This document shows, piece after piece, positions 1 to 7,807 of a DNA stretch of 64,000 nucleotides. The number at the start of each line of letters is the position of its first letter. Within the stretch, counting starts at the first letter, position 1. The notes beneath the pieces were generated by a model that saw only the letters and a list, made by a program, of their open reading frames with translations, was not told the origin of the DNA and did no database searches. Both the position numbers and the translations under genes were made by a program. Origin of the DNA: Leuconostoc pseudomesenteroides KCTC 3652 (GTDB lineage: Bacteria > Bacillota > Bacilli > Lactobacillales > Lactobacillaceae). Location: contig NZ_BMBP01000001.1 in assembly GCF_014634745.1 (NCBI RefSeq), positions 1 to 64,000 on the forward strand, read 5' to 3'.

Positions 1-79
1 CTAATGACTTAAGTGAACGTCCTTCTTGGTGAAGTTTAACCAGTGAATCTTTAAAATCTTGTGAATAACGAATTGACAT
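1..79 (-). CDS. IS transposase orfA, N-terminal fragment
   Basis: Only the first 26 codons are in the window, starting MSIRYSQDFKDSLVKLHQEG. This resembles the opening of the helix-turn-helix orfA protein (transposase_8 type) of IS3-family elements, which binds the IS ends. The start is ATG at 79 with AGGAG about nine bases upstream. The remainder, and any frameshifted orfB with the DDE domain, would lie to the left of the window. The identification rests on this short stretch and on the IS-like terminus upstream. Confidence 0.55.
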   Translation of the reverse strand, partial: MSIRYSQDFKDSLVKLHQEGRSLKSL

Positions 80-127
80 AAAAATACTCCTATACTTTCA
101 TTTTACGGACTGAATAAAAATAGTCCA
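1..127 (-). mobile_element. End of an IS3-like insertion sequence
   Basis: Read on the minus strand, the element begins near 127 with TGGACTATTTTTATTCAGTC, followed by an AGGAG ribosome site and a transposase-like start at 79. A TG terminus and a small HTH orfA fit the IS3 family. GGACT and AGTCC form a short inverted repeat at the tip. The other end lies outside the window, so neither the family nor a target duplication can be confirmed. The element abuts recombinase codons directly, so it appears to have inserted in that gene. Confidence 0.6.
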
Positions 128-785
128 TTTTTTTAGTATAAGAGCATATGCAGAAGGTATGATAAAACGAGACCTTACTATCAGAGTAAAAACTGTTGGC
201 TTAGATGGTAAAGATAGCAATATGAAGTTTTTAGAATTAGACGAAATGAAAAAGCTTGAAAGCTATGCTTATGATCGGTATTTAGAAAACGATGCTTTCT
301 TGGCCATGATAATCTCTATTCACACCGGTTTACGATTTGGAGAAGTAGCGGCACTGCGACAATCTGATATAGACTACCAACATAAAGAATTATCAGTAAC
401 GAAAACCATTGATATGTACGGAAACGAAAGAAAGCCGCAAACTAAAAATAGTATTCGAAAAATAAAAATCGACGACACCCTCTTAGATACTTTAAAATTA
501 ATCGAAACAGTAGATGACGATTATATGGTGAAATCCAACGCTCAAAGAGTTACTTGGTATATACATTCTGCAACCAAGGAATTAGGAATCAAAAATGTAA
601 CCTTTCACGCATTACGACACTCACATGCTTCATACTTAACTTCACGAGGTATTGCGATTCAATATGTATCAGAACGTTTAGGACATGCTGATGTTTCTAT
701 CACTCAACAAGTATATTCTCACTTGCTAAAGTCACTACGCGACCAAGAGGAAGATAAAACAATATTCCTTTTAAACGCACTGTAA
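128..785 (+). pseudogene. Tyrosine recombinase (phage/ICE integrase), 5' part removed by the IS
   Basis: The remaining frame encodes the catalytic half of a tyrosine recombinase, which cuts and rejoins attachment sites of a prophage or conjugative element. Visible active-site signatures are the first Arg in TGLRFGEVAALR, HALRHSH (His-x-x-Arg), LGHADVSITQQVYSHL (second His and nucleophile Tyr). An ATG exists at 159, but the same frame stays open back to the IS tip at 127 and reads AYAEGMIKRDLT, which looks like the end of the core-binding domain. The N-terminal part (roughly half of a normal ~380-residue integrase) is missing. The fragment is therefore probably inactive unless the lost half lies beyond the IS. 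The 3' end points toward the CDF gene, the usual orientation of such integrases relative to an att site. Confidence 0.75.
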
Positions 786-806
786 AGTGTACAAAAAGTG
801 TACAAA
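786..806. repeat. Tandem 10-bp repeat after the recombinase
   Basis: Two copies of AGTGTACAAA (786-795 and 797-806) follow the recombinase stop codon directly, with an 11-bp period, so both sit on one face of the helix. Each holds the palindromic core TGTACA. Short direct repeats near an integrase 3' end can be arm-type integrase or excisionase sites, but that role is inference. Confidence 0.4.
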
Positions 807-882
807 TGATATAGAAAATAGTAGTATTTAATAGTTATTGTTAGTAAATAGAAAACCCATTAAAACATTGTTATATCAACAT

Positions 883-1563
883 TTAAGCCATTAAATCAGC
901 GTTTATATAAAATTGGTTAAAACATATCAAAAATCTTTGAAAAGTCATTTTGATAGTAAAGGCAATTAACGTTATTGTGACAAAAAAATCGCCAGTATAC
1001 AACAAAAAATGTAATGGTGAATGAACTGGAATTAAGAAAATTAACAACGCTGCCACGCCAATACCTGAAGACATAATACCATCAATTAAAGTGCCTTTTG
1101 TTTCAGTCAATAGCAGGGTACTGCTATTGTTGATCTTCTTATGTTGTCGCGAATAAAACCATGATAACATAAACGATAAACACACCATTACCATTTCGTA
1201 TGGTAACACTGGGCCCACATTCATCATTTGTCCTTCCCCAAAGGCAAAATAACGATAGGCCTTGACACTAACAGTTACAACTGACAAAGATAACAAAACA
1301 ATTGTCAATAATGACTGACATAAAGAAAATATCGGTTCTAAAACAAATAAACCATCTGGAAATCGTTGACTCTTCTTGCTACTCACTTTTGAAATAATAA
1401 TTGATACCATACCTGAAACCAGTGTGATGACAGTAAAGTAAGCGTCTACAAACAATGCCTCAATATCAGTAATTAAAAAAAACGTAATCCCCGACACCGC
1501 CATTATAGTATTAATTAGAATGCCCAGCCACAATCCACGCTGTTCAATTCGTTTTTGATTCAT
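883..1563 (-). CDS. Cation diffusion facilitator-like transporter with altered C terminus
   Basis: A 226-residue membrane protein with several hydrophobic helices. Its arrangement, including a VDAYFTVITLVSG segment and a later ETKGTLIDGIMSSG segment at the places where CDF proteins carry metal-site residues, points to the cation diffusion facilitator family, which exports divalent metals by proton exchange. Family members are usually about 300 residues with a cytosolic C-terminal domain. Here the sequence ends shortly after the last helix with MTFQRFLICFNQFYINADLMA, and that domain is absent. The gene end faces the recombinase remnant, so the C terminus may have been replaced when an element integrated. 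It lies 11 bp after a marR gene in one operon, with SD AAAGGA. Metal specificity cannot be told, and the truncated protein may not work normally. Confidence 0.6.
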   Translation of the reverse strand: MNQKRIEQRGLWLGILINTIMAVSGITFFLITDIEALFVDAYFTVITLVSGMVSIIISKVSSKKSQRFPDGLFVLEPIFSLCQSLLTIVLLSLSVVTVSVKAYRYFAFGEGQMMNVGPVLPYEMVMVCLSFMLSWFYSRQHKKINNSSTLLLTETKGTLIDGIMSSGIGVAALLIFLIPVHSPLHFLLYTGDFFVTITLIAFTIKMTFQRFLICFNQFYINADLMA

Positions 1564-1574
1564 TTGATTTTCCT

Positions 1575-1994
1575 TTACAAATTTTGATCAACTTTCTGCA
1601 TCAGCTGCTGTAACTGATGTTGTTCTGACTCATTCAAAATTGATATTGCGTCTAAAAATACCTGATCAAAAAGTCGATAATTCTGCTGGCAATGTCGCAA
1701 CATTTCCGGACTTAGCGTCAGGTACATTACCCGTTTATCATGTTGAGACGGTTTTTTAACTAAGTAACCGGCTTGCACAAAGCGTTTGACAATACGTGTT
1801 GCAGCAGGCTTGGAAATGCCCGCTTGATCCGCAAACTGAGTTGCTGTTGTTTCCGATTGACTATACAGAATATCTAAATAATATTCATCATTAGCCGACA
1901 ATTCCGGAAAAAGTTGACTTCTTGTCGGACTATTTTGATAATTAATAGCCACTTTGTCATACAGTTTTGAAAACAGTTGACTAATTTGTTCCAT
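1575..1994 (-). CDS. MarR-family transcriptional regulator
   Basis: A 139-residue winged-helix repressor of MarR type. The segment ATQFADQAGISKPAATRIVKR is the helix-turn-helix, followed by a wing containing DKRVMYLTLS. It starts at ATG 1994 behind a GGGGGTGG ribosome site and is the first gene of a two-gene operon with the CDF transporter, so it probably controls metal export or a related stress. The large palindrome covering its own -10 box suggests autorepression. No metal-binding residues typical of the zinc regulator AdcR could be picked out with confidence, so the ligand is unknown. Confidence 0.85.
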   Translation of the reverse strand: MEQISQLFSKLYDKVAINYQNSPTRSQLFPELSANDEYYLDILYSQSETTATQFADQAGISKPAATRIVKRFVQAGYLVKKPSQHDKRVMYLTLSPEMLRHCQQNYRLFDQVFLDAISILNESEQHQLQQLMQKVDQNL

Positions 1995-2010
1995 TACACC
2001 ACCCCCAAGT

Positions 2011-2053
2011 AGTTAACATAAGTAGTTACTTTTGTTAACTACTTATGTTAACT
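2011..2053. promoter_or_regulatory. Palindromic operator of the marR-CDF operon
   Basis: AGTTAACATAAGTAGTTA (2011-2028) is matched by its exact reverse complement at 2036-2053 across a 7-bp spacer. The GTTAAC half-sites and the overlap with the -10 box and transcription start region suggest that MarR dimers bind here and block transcription. Confidence 0.8.
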
Positions 2054-2079
2054 ATACGCATTGAAACTTGATTTGTCAA
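2051..2079 (-). promoter_or_regulatory. Sigma-A promoter of marR-CDF
   Basis: On the minus strand TTGACA (2074-2079) and TATAGT (2051-2056) are separated by 17 bp, close to the vegetative consensus. The -10 box overlaps the outer edge of the palindromic operator. Confidence 0.8.
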
Positions 2080-2094
2080 TAAAAAACTATCTCT

Positions 2095-2643
2095 TTAATC
2101 TTTTGTCTCTTGAATTGTTAGCACTTCTTGAATTCGCTGATCGTGAGATTCAATAGGTAAAGCATTTTTAACCTGACGACTTAACGCTAACGCAACCGTT
2201 TTGCCGGTATAATTTTCCAAAAAACGATCATAGTATCCCGCCCCGAATCCAAGCCGTGCGCCATTTTTTGTAAATGCCAACCCCGGAACAATTACTAAAT
2301 CAATCTTATTTTCTGGCACAGCACTATCAGTAACAGGTTCTCTAATTGACAATTGACCTGTTTGTAAATTAGAAGCATCATCAAATGGTACAAATATCAT
2401 TTGATGGTGAACAATTTTAGGAACAACAGTTTTTTTGTTTGCTGACCAAGCGGCTTCAATAATTGGCGCTGTATCCAGTTCTAATGGCATGCTCAATGTC
2501 ACCGCAATCGTCCCTGCCTCCTGCCAAGCAGCTGTCTCAAAAAGAAGCTGGTAGAGTTGATGCGATTCCATCTGTTTTTGATGTATTGATAATGTTTTTA
2601 ATGCTTCTTTTTGCAGTTGCCGTTGTTCGTTTTTATTGATCAT
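2095..2643 (-). CDS. 5-formyltetrahydrofolate cyclo-ligase
   Basis: This enzyme converts 5-formyl-THF to 5,10-methenyl-THF with ATP, returning an inactive folate to the one-carbon pool. The 182-residue length is normal. The family signature LGFGAGYYDRFL is near the C-terminal third and the basic N-terminal stretch (KNEQRQLQKEAL) is typical. A longer frame to 2721 exists but would run through the glyA terminator and overlap glyA, so the ATG at 2643 with upstream GGTGA is chosen. It follows glyA, whose reaction feeds the same folate pool, so it is likely expressed by terminator read-through or its own weak promoter. Confidence 0.88.
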   Translation of the reverse strand: MINKNEQRQLQKEALKTLSIHQKQMESHQLYQLLFETAAWQEAGTIAVTLSMPLELDTAPIIEAAWSANKKTVVPKIVHHQMIFVPFDDASNLQTGQLSIREPVTDSAVPENKIDLVIVPGLAFTKNGARLGFGAGYYDRFLENYTGKTVALALSRQVKNALPIESHDQRIQEVLTIQETKD

Positions 2644-2652
2644 GATTTCACC

Positions 2653-2676
2653 AAAAAAGCTGGCTGAGCCAGCTTT
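2653..2676 (-). terminator. Rho-independent terminator after glyA
   Basis: Minus-strand AAAGCTGGC-tca-GCCAGCTTT followed by T residues, four bases past the glyA stop. It separates glyA from the cyclo-ligase gene and argues against the longer start of the latter. Confidence 0.8.
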
Positions 2677-2680
2677 CATT

Positions 2681-3913
2681 TTATTCAAACAAATGTGACA
2701 TTGCCAATACTTCTGCGTCACGCTTGACTTGCTTTAACACTTTCTCATCATCATGATGATGAATAGCTGTTACAATCAGTTCTGCAACTCGACGTGCATC
2801 ATTTTCACTAAATCCACGCGTCGTAATTGCTGGAGTACCAATTCGAATACCGGAGGTCACGAAAGGACTGAGCTGTTCATTCGGTAAGGCTTCTTTATTT
2901 GTTGTAATCGATACTGAATCAAGTAGTTCTTGCGTTTGCTTACCGTTCAAACCAGTTTGCGTCAAATCCAAGTTAAACAAGTGATTATCTGTGCCACCTG
3001 TAACAACACGGATATCGGTTGTATCATTGAATACTTCAGTCATTGCCTGCGCGTTAAGGATCACCTGTTTTGCATACGCTTTAAATTCTGGTCGCAATGC
3101 TTCACCAAATGCAATCGCCTTACCTGCAATAACATGTTCCAACGGGCCGCCCTGTGATCCGGGAAAAATAGCCGAATTAATTTGCTTTGCATATTTTTCT
3201 TGTGACAAAATAACACCACCGCGTGGTCCACGTAGCGTCTTGTGTGTGGTTGAAGTAACTACATCAGCAACGCCGACTGGATTAGGATGCAATCCTGCTG
3301 CCACAAGTCCTGCGATATGTGCCATATCAACCATCAAATATGCTCCGACTTCATCGGCAATATCACGGAACTTCTGAAAATCAATAATACGTGAATACGC
3401 AGAAGCACCAGCAACAATCATTTGTGGCTTTACTTCACGTGCTTGCTGTGCAATTGCCTCATAGTCTAGTCGCTCAGTTTCAGCATCAAGACCGTAAGTA
3501 TAGGACTGATACATTTTACCAGAAAAACTAACTTTGGCGCCGTGTGTTAAATGACCACCGGCATCCAAATCCATGCCAAGGATTTTATCGCCTGGCTTCA
3601 AGAATGCCATATAGGCAGCAGCGTTAGCTTGAGATCCCGAATGAGGTTGTACGTTTGCATATTCGGCACCAAACAATGCCTTAAGACGATCAATAGCAAG
3701 TTGTTCAACGACGTCAACATACTCTGTGCCGCCATAATAACGTTTGTAAGGATAACCTTCAGCATATTTGTTCGTTAACACAGAGCCTTGTGCGGCACGA
3801 ACAGCTTTTGAAGCAAAATTTTCGGAAGCAATTAACTCAATTGTGCGGTTTTGACGGGCACCTTCTTGTTGAATAGCGCTCCACACTTCAGAATCTAATT
3901 CACGATATGACAT
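2681..3913 (-). CDS. glyA: Serine hydroxymethyltransferase
   Basis: A PLP enzyme that interconverts serine and glycine while transferring a one-carbon unit to THF. The 410-residue protein is full length. It begins with the family's [11 protein letters not shown] stretch, has [13 protein letters not shown] and the PLP-lysine motif [13 protein letters not shown] near residue 225, and ends normally. The start ATG at 3913 has a strong AAGGAG site. A TATAAT box lies about 40 bp upstream on the minus strand but no convincing -35 was found. It lies downstream of thrC on the same strand, linking threonine/glycine metabolism to folate. Confidence 0.97.
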   Translation of the reverse strand: MSYRELDSEVWSAIQQEGARQNRTIELIASENFASKAVRAAQGSVLTNKYAEGYPYKRYYGGTEYVDVVEQLAIDRLKALFGAEYANVQPHSGSQANAAAYMAFLKPGDKILGMDLDAGGHLTHGAKVSFSGKMYQSYTYGLDAETERLDYEAIAQQAREVKPQMIVAGASAYSRIIDFQKFRDIADEVGAYLMVDMAHIAGLVAAGLHPNPVGVADVVTSTTHKTLRGPRGGVILSQEKYAKQINSAIFPGSQGGPLEHVIAGKAIAFGEALRPEFKAYAKQVILNAQAMTEVFNDTTDIRVVTGGTDNHLFNLDLTQTGLNGKQTQELLDSVSITTNKEALPNEQLSPFVTSGIRIGTPAITTRGFSENDARRVAELIVTAIHHHDDEKVLKQVKRDAEVLAMSHLFE

Positions 3914-4005
3914 TTCGTTCTCCTTGCATTTAATATAACTATATTATACACGTAAATGTTTATTATTTTGCCCTAATATCGTACATTTTACCGAAATATT
4001 GTGCT

Positions 4006-5475
4006 TTATTTATCAAAGAGTTCGGTTTTTAATGATTTTAAGATATCATTTGGTGTAATTACTTTTTGATGCAAGATTGGTTTATCAAATAAAGTTAGCA
4101 CCTGACTTGGAATGTCTGTATTTGTCTTACTTGACAAACGTGTCAATGCTTCAGCGCCTTCAATTGGCTCATCACCAAGCGCTGATAAAATAGTTTGTGG
4201 AAATTTATATGGGCTCGCAGTAGCGGCTAATAAGCTGGGTGTTTTTTGATCACTGACTAACTGATAGGCATAGCGTCCGACAGCAGTATGAGGATCAATT
4301 AAATAATTGGTTTGATCAAATACCGACAAGATAGTGTCGCTCACTTGATTTTGTGTTGCAAAACACGATTTAAACTGTTTCAAATTGCGGCGCGTACGTT
4401 CAGACAATTTGTATTGCCCTTCATCAGCTAATGCCGTCATATATGATTGAACTTCTGAAGCATCACGATCACTTGCAAAGTATAACAGTCGCTCTAAATT
4501 GCTCGATACCAGAATGTCCATCGCTGGCGCATTTGTGACTTTAAATGGCCGCTTACTATCATAAACACCAGTATTAAAAAAATCTGTTAAAACGTTGTTT
4601 TCATTTGAAGCAACCACCAAATCATTGACAGGTAACCCTATTTGACTAGCATAGTAAGCCGCCAAAACATTACCAAAATTACCGGTTGGTACAACAATGT
4701 TAATTTTATCCCCAGCATTGATATCATTTTGTCGAATTAGTTGAGCGTAACTATAAAAATAATAAACAATTTGTGGCACTAGTCGACCAATGTTAATTGA
4801 ATTTGCCGACGAAAAACGCATGTGATGGTCAGCTAATTCTTGAACGAGTTTTTGATTGCTCAAAAGGGTCTTAACTGCTTTTTGAGCATCATCAAAATTG
4901 CCAGTGATTGCTGTAACGTGGGCATTTTTACCCGTTTCACTTACCATTTGTTGACGTTGGATATCACTGACACCAACTTCTGGATAAAACACCACAATTT
5001 CTGTATTTGGTACATCCGCAAAGCCACTCATAGCCGCTGTCCCAGTATCACCAGAAGTTGCGGTCAAAATGACCACTTTATCACTAATGGCCTGCTTTTT
5101 GGCGGCAGTTGTTAGCAAATGTGGTAACGCTTGAAGTGCAACATCTTTAAAAGCTAATGTTGGACCATGGAACAATTCAATATAATGCAGATTATTTTCC
5201 TGATGTAAAGTGATAATTTTCTCATTATCCCATTGACGACCATAGGCTTTACAGATGATATGATCTATTTCTGATACGCTAAAATCATCAAAAAATGCGT
5301 CGAAAATTTGCGTCGCAATTTCCGTATACGTTTGATGGCTAAGTGTGTCCCAATCTACTGATATTTCAGGCCACGATTCTGGTACATAAAGGCCGCCATC
5401 TGGCGCAATACCATTCAATATAGCCTGACTAGCAGAAACTGCCGGTGCTCCCCCACGCGTCGATATATACTGCAT
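4006..5475 (-). CDS. thrC: Threonine synthase
   Basis: Catalyses the last step of threonine biosynthesis, turning O-phosphohomoserine into threonine with PLP. The 489-residue length matches the longer (fungal/E. coli type) class. Residues 5-10 (STRGGA) are the typical N terminus and GPTLAFKDVALQ holds the PLP lysine at about residue 110. TATSGDTGTAAM and VPTGNFGN are the phosphate- and cofactor-binding loops. The gene is divergent from hom-thrB-aspartokinase, with a 108-bp AT-rich shared promoter region, so the four genes complete the aspartate-to-threonine route except for aspartate semialdehyde dehydrogenase. No T-box leader is visible. Confidence 0.96.
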   Translation of the reverse strand: MQYISTRGGAPAVSASQAILNGIAPDGGLYVPESWPEISVDWDTLSHQTYTEIATQIFDAFFDDFSVSEIDHIICKAYGRQWDNEKIITLHQENNLHYIELFHGPTLAFKDVALQALPHLLTTAAKKQAISDKVVILTATSGDTGTAAMSGFADVPNTEIVVFYPEVGVSDIQRQQMVSETGKNAHVTAITGNFDDAQKAVKTLLSNQKLVQELADHHMRFSSANSINIGRLVPQIVYYFYSYAQLIRQNDINAGDKINIVVPTGNFGNVLAAYYASQIGLPVNDLVVASNENNVLTDFFNTGVYDSKRPFKVTNAPAMDILVSSNLERLLYFASDRDASEVQSYMTALADEGQYKLSERTRRNLKQFKSCFATQNQVSDTILSVFDQTNYLIDPHTAVGRYAYQLVSDQKTPSLLAATASPYKFPQTILSALGDEPIEGAEALTRLSSKTNTDIPSQVLTLFDKPILHQKVITPNDILKSLKTELFDK

Positions 5476-5583
5476 TTAATTAAGTTCCTTTATTGTTATT
5501 TTAATTTATTATAACAAATCTATTTATTTGTTGCTTTAAAAATGATAAAATTATAAGACATTAAATATAAAAGGGAAAAAAAT

Positions 5584-6861
5584 ATGGAACTTGGAATTGG
5601 TCTTTTTGGACTTGGCACAGTCGGCACAGGTGTCGTTAAAATTTTACAACAAAATGCACACCAAATTACCGAACGTACTGGCGCTAATTTGGTGGTTCGT
5701 CATGCCGTTGTGCATAATTTAAATAAACAGCGAGCGGGTTTTGTCCAAAATTTTCCAATTACTGACCAACCATCCGACATTTTAAATAATCCAGATATTC
5801 AGATTGTTGTGGAAGTCATGGGCGGTATTAGTGAAGCCTACGACATTATCAAGCAAGCAATCGCTGCTAAAAAGCACGTCGTGACTGCTAACAAAGACCT
5901 TATTGCTAGTCATGGTCAAGAGCTCGCTAATTTAGCTAATGAAAATGGCGTAGACCTCTATTATGAAGCTGCCGTAGCCGGCGGTATTCCAATTTTGCGA
6001 ACACTTGCAACTAGTTTTACTGCCGATGAAATTACTCGTGTAGCTGGTATTATTAATGGTACAAGTAATTTTATTTTGACACAAATGGCATCAAATGGTT
6101 TGACATACGAGAATGCTTTGGCTTTGGCACAAGAAAAAGGCTTTGCTGAAGCTGATCCTACTAATGACGTCGCTGGTTTCGACGCCGCCTATAAGCTCAT
6201 TATTCTTTCAAATTTTGCTTTCGGCGTGCAACCCGTCTTGGGAGATGTTAGCATCAGTGGGATCACGAACTTAACGGATTTAGATATTGAAGATGCCCAA
6301 AGTTTTGGTTATGGCATCAAATTGCTCGGGGTTGCGCAACGCGTTGGAGATTCAAATAACGCTATTAGTATTGAAGTCGCGCCTCACTTAGTACCTTTTG
6401 ATCATCCGTTAGCGACAGTTCATAATGAAAACAATGCTGTTTTGGTTAATGGTGAGTCTGTAGGTGAAGTCATGCTTTATGGTCCTGGTGCGGGTGAAAT
6501 GCCAACTGCTAACTCAGTTTTAAGTGATTTGACTAATGTTGCCACAAATTACACACCAGGTAAGCCATTTAACACATTTAATCAAAATCTTGATTTAGCC
6601 AAACCATCCCAACGTGTGGCACGTCGTTTTGTAGTCGTTGATGTGGCTGATACACCTGGTGCAATGTATTCTGTGACAGGTATGTTTACCTCAGCCAAAA
6701 TTAGTTTCACCGATTTAAAGCAAACACCTGCTAAAAATGGCTATGCACGTCTTGTTGCACTCACATATCCTGCCTCAGACGCACAACTAAATGTCATTAA
6801 AACGACTATCCGCAACGCAGATGGTATCAATCTAGTCTCGGAGTACAAAATTTTCTCATGA
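5584..6861 (+). CDS. hom: Homoserine dehydrogenase
   Basis: Reduces aspartate semialdehyde to homoserine. The 425-residue protein has an N-terminal Rossmann fold (GLFGLGTVGTGVV, residues 6-18), the catalytic domain with AAVAGGIPILR and GIINGTSNFIL, and a C-terminal ACT domain from about residue 348 (FVVVDVADTPGAMYSVTG), the usual site of threonine feedback. The start has an AAAAGGGA SD. The stop overlaps the thrB start in ATGA, so the two are translationally coupled. Confidence 0.96.
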   Translation: MELGIGLFGLGTVGTGVVKILQQNAHQITERTGANLVVRHAVVHNLNKQRAGFVQNFPITDQPSDILNNPDIQIVVEVMGGISEAYDIIKQAIAAKKHVVTANKDLIASHGQELANLANENGVDLYYEAAVAGGIPILRTLATSFTADEITRVAGIINGTSNFILTQMASNGLTYENALALAQEKGFAEADPTNDVAGFDAAYKLIILSNFAFGVQPVLGDVSISGITNLTDLDIEDAQSFGYGIKLLGVAQRVGDSNNAISIEVAPHLVPFDHPLATVHNENNAVLVNGESVGEVMLYGPGAGEMPTANSVLSDLTNVATNYTPGKPFNTFNQNLDLAKPSQRVARRFVVVDVADTPGAMYSVTGMFTSAKISFTDLKQTPAKNGYARLVALTYPASDAQLNVIKTTIRNADGINLVSEYKIFS

Positions 6862-7736
6862 TTACAATAAAAGTGCCAGCCACTAGTGCCAACATTGGTC
6901 CGGGGTTTGATTCTTTGGGCTTGGCTCTAAGTCTATATTTAACACTTGAAATTCACGAACCAGCAGACAGTTGGAAAGTTTTTCATGATTACGGCGATAG
7001 CATGCCCTCTGATCAAAATAATTTTATTGTCTCGACAGCATTGCGTATTGCACCTTCGCTGAAACCACATCGCTTAGTTGTAAAATCAGATATTCCACTA
7101 GCTCGTGGTCTTGGTTCTTCCTCATCAGCTTTGATTGCTGCTTTATCAATGGTTAATCTCTTAGACAATAAGCAATACACTAAAGAAGATTTACTTCAAA
7201 TTGCCACTAAGCTAGAAGGACACCCTGACAACGTTGCACCGGCTATATTTGGTGGTGCCGTCGCTGCTTATTATGATGGGACAACTGTCTTTCACACGCC
7301 ATTACATTTTCCAAAGTCATTAAGCTTTGTTACTTTTATACCAGATTATCAGCTCTTGACGGAAAAAGCGCGCGCCGCCTTACCAAAAGACTTACCTTTC
7401 AAACAAGCTGTTGCTGCCAGCGCAATTAGCAATACGCTTGTAGCGGCTTTAGCTGGCAATAATATCGATACTGCACGGCACCTAATTGAACAGGATCTAT
7501 TTCATGAAGAGGCACGAGCACATCTTGCCCCAGAACTGACAATCATTCGTCGTATTGCACACCAGCAAAACATTGTTGGTACTTATTTGTCGGGTGCTGG
7601 TCCAACTATCATTTCTGTTGTTGATGAAACGGAAGCCCAACGCTTAATGACAGCGATTAATTTGGCCCAATTACCTGGAAAAACATATCATTTACATACC
7701 GATTTAACCGGTGCTATAGTTCAAACAAACGATTAG
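6858..7736 (+). CDS. thrB: Homoserine kinase
   Basis: A GHMP-family kinase that phosphorylates homoserine for threonine synthase. The 292-residue protein begins with VPATSANIGPGFDSLGLAL and has the ATP-binding motif LARGLGSSSSALIAAL at residues 81-96, plus the C-terminal GTYLSGAGPTI segment. It overlaps hom by four bases. Its stop codon TAG overlaps a strong AGGAGG that lies unusually far from the next start (aspartokinase). Confidence 0.96.
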   Translation: MITIKVPATSANIGPGFDSLGLALSLYLTLEIHEPADSWKVFHDYGDSMPSDQNNFIVSTALRIAPSLKPHRLVVKSDIPLARGLGSSSSALIAALSMVNLLDNKQYTKEDLLQIATKLEGHPDNVAPAIFGGAVAAYYDGTTVFHTPLHFPKSLSFVTFIPDYQLLTEKARAALPKDLPFKQAVAASAISNTLVAALAGNNIDTARHLIEQDLFHEEARAHLAPELTIIRRIAHQQNIVGTYLSGAGPTIISVVDETEAQRLMTAINLAQLPGKTYHLHTDLTGAIVQTND

Positions 7737-7740
7737 GAGG
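7735..7740 (+). promoter_or_regulatory. Displaced Shine-Dalgarno before aspartokinase
   Basis: AGGAGG ends 29 bases before the aspartokinase ATG at 7770, too far for normal initiation. No closer purine-rich site exists. It is well placed (4 bases) for a GTG at 7745 that opens a 20-codon out-of-frame ORF. CGCG at 7742-7745 and again at 7756-7759 could pair and loop out part of the gap. Confidence 0.55.
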
Positions 7741-7744
7741 ACGC

Positions 7745-7807
7745 GTGTCAATTAGCGCGCGATACCATTATGAAAGTTACAAAATTCGGCGGTTCATCTT
7801 TGGCTGA
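7745..7807 (+). CDS. Possible 20-codon leader ORF overlapping the aspartokinase start
   Basis: From GTG at 7745 the frame reads MSISARYHYESYKIRRFIFG and stops with TGA at 7807, overlapping the first 38 bases of the aspartokinase gene in another frame. It has the only strong SD in this gap. It may exist only by chance, or may couple thrB and aspartokinase translation. The peptide has no recognisable family and is not rich in lysine or threonine, so a classical attenuator peptide is unlikely. Confidence 0.25.
   Translation: MSISARYHYESYKIRRFIFG

Noticed and set aside
2644-2721. Longer N terminus for the 5-formyl-THF cyclo-ligase
   Set aside because: It would be encoded across the glyA terminator and the end of glyA and is not similar to the family N terminus.
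2991-3377. Open frame of 128 codons on the strand opposite glyA
   Set aside because: It lies wholly inside the strongly conserved glyA gene, has no SD, and its translation looks like no protein family.
5476-5583. Search for a T-box or amino-acid attenuator between thrC and hom
   Set aside because: The 108 bp are AT-rich promoter DNA with no T-box core sequence and no terminator.
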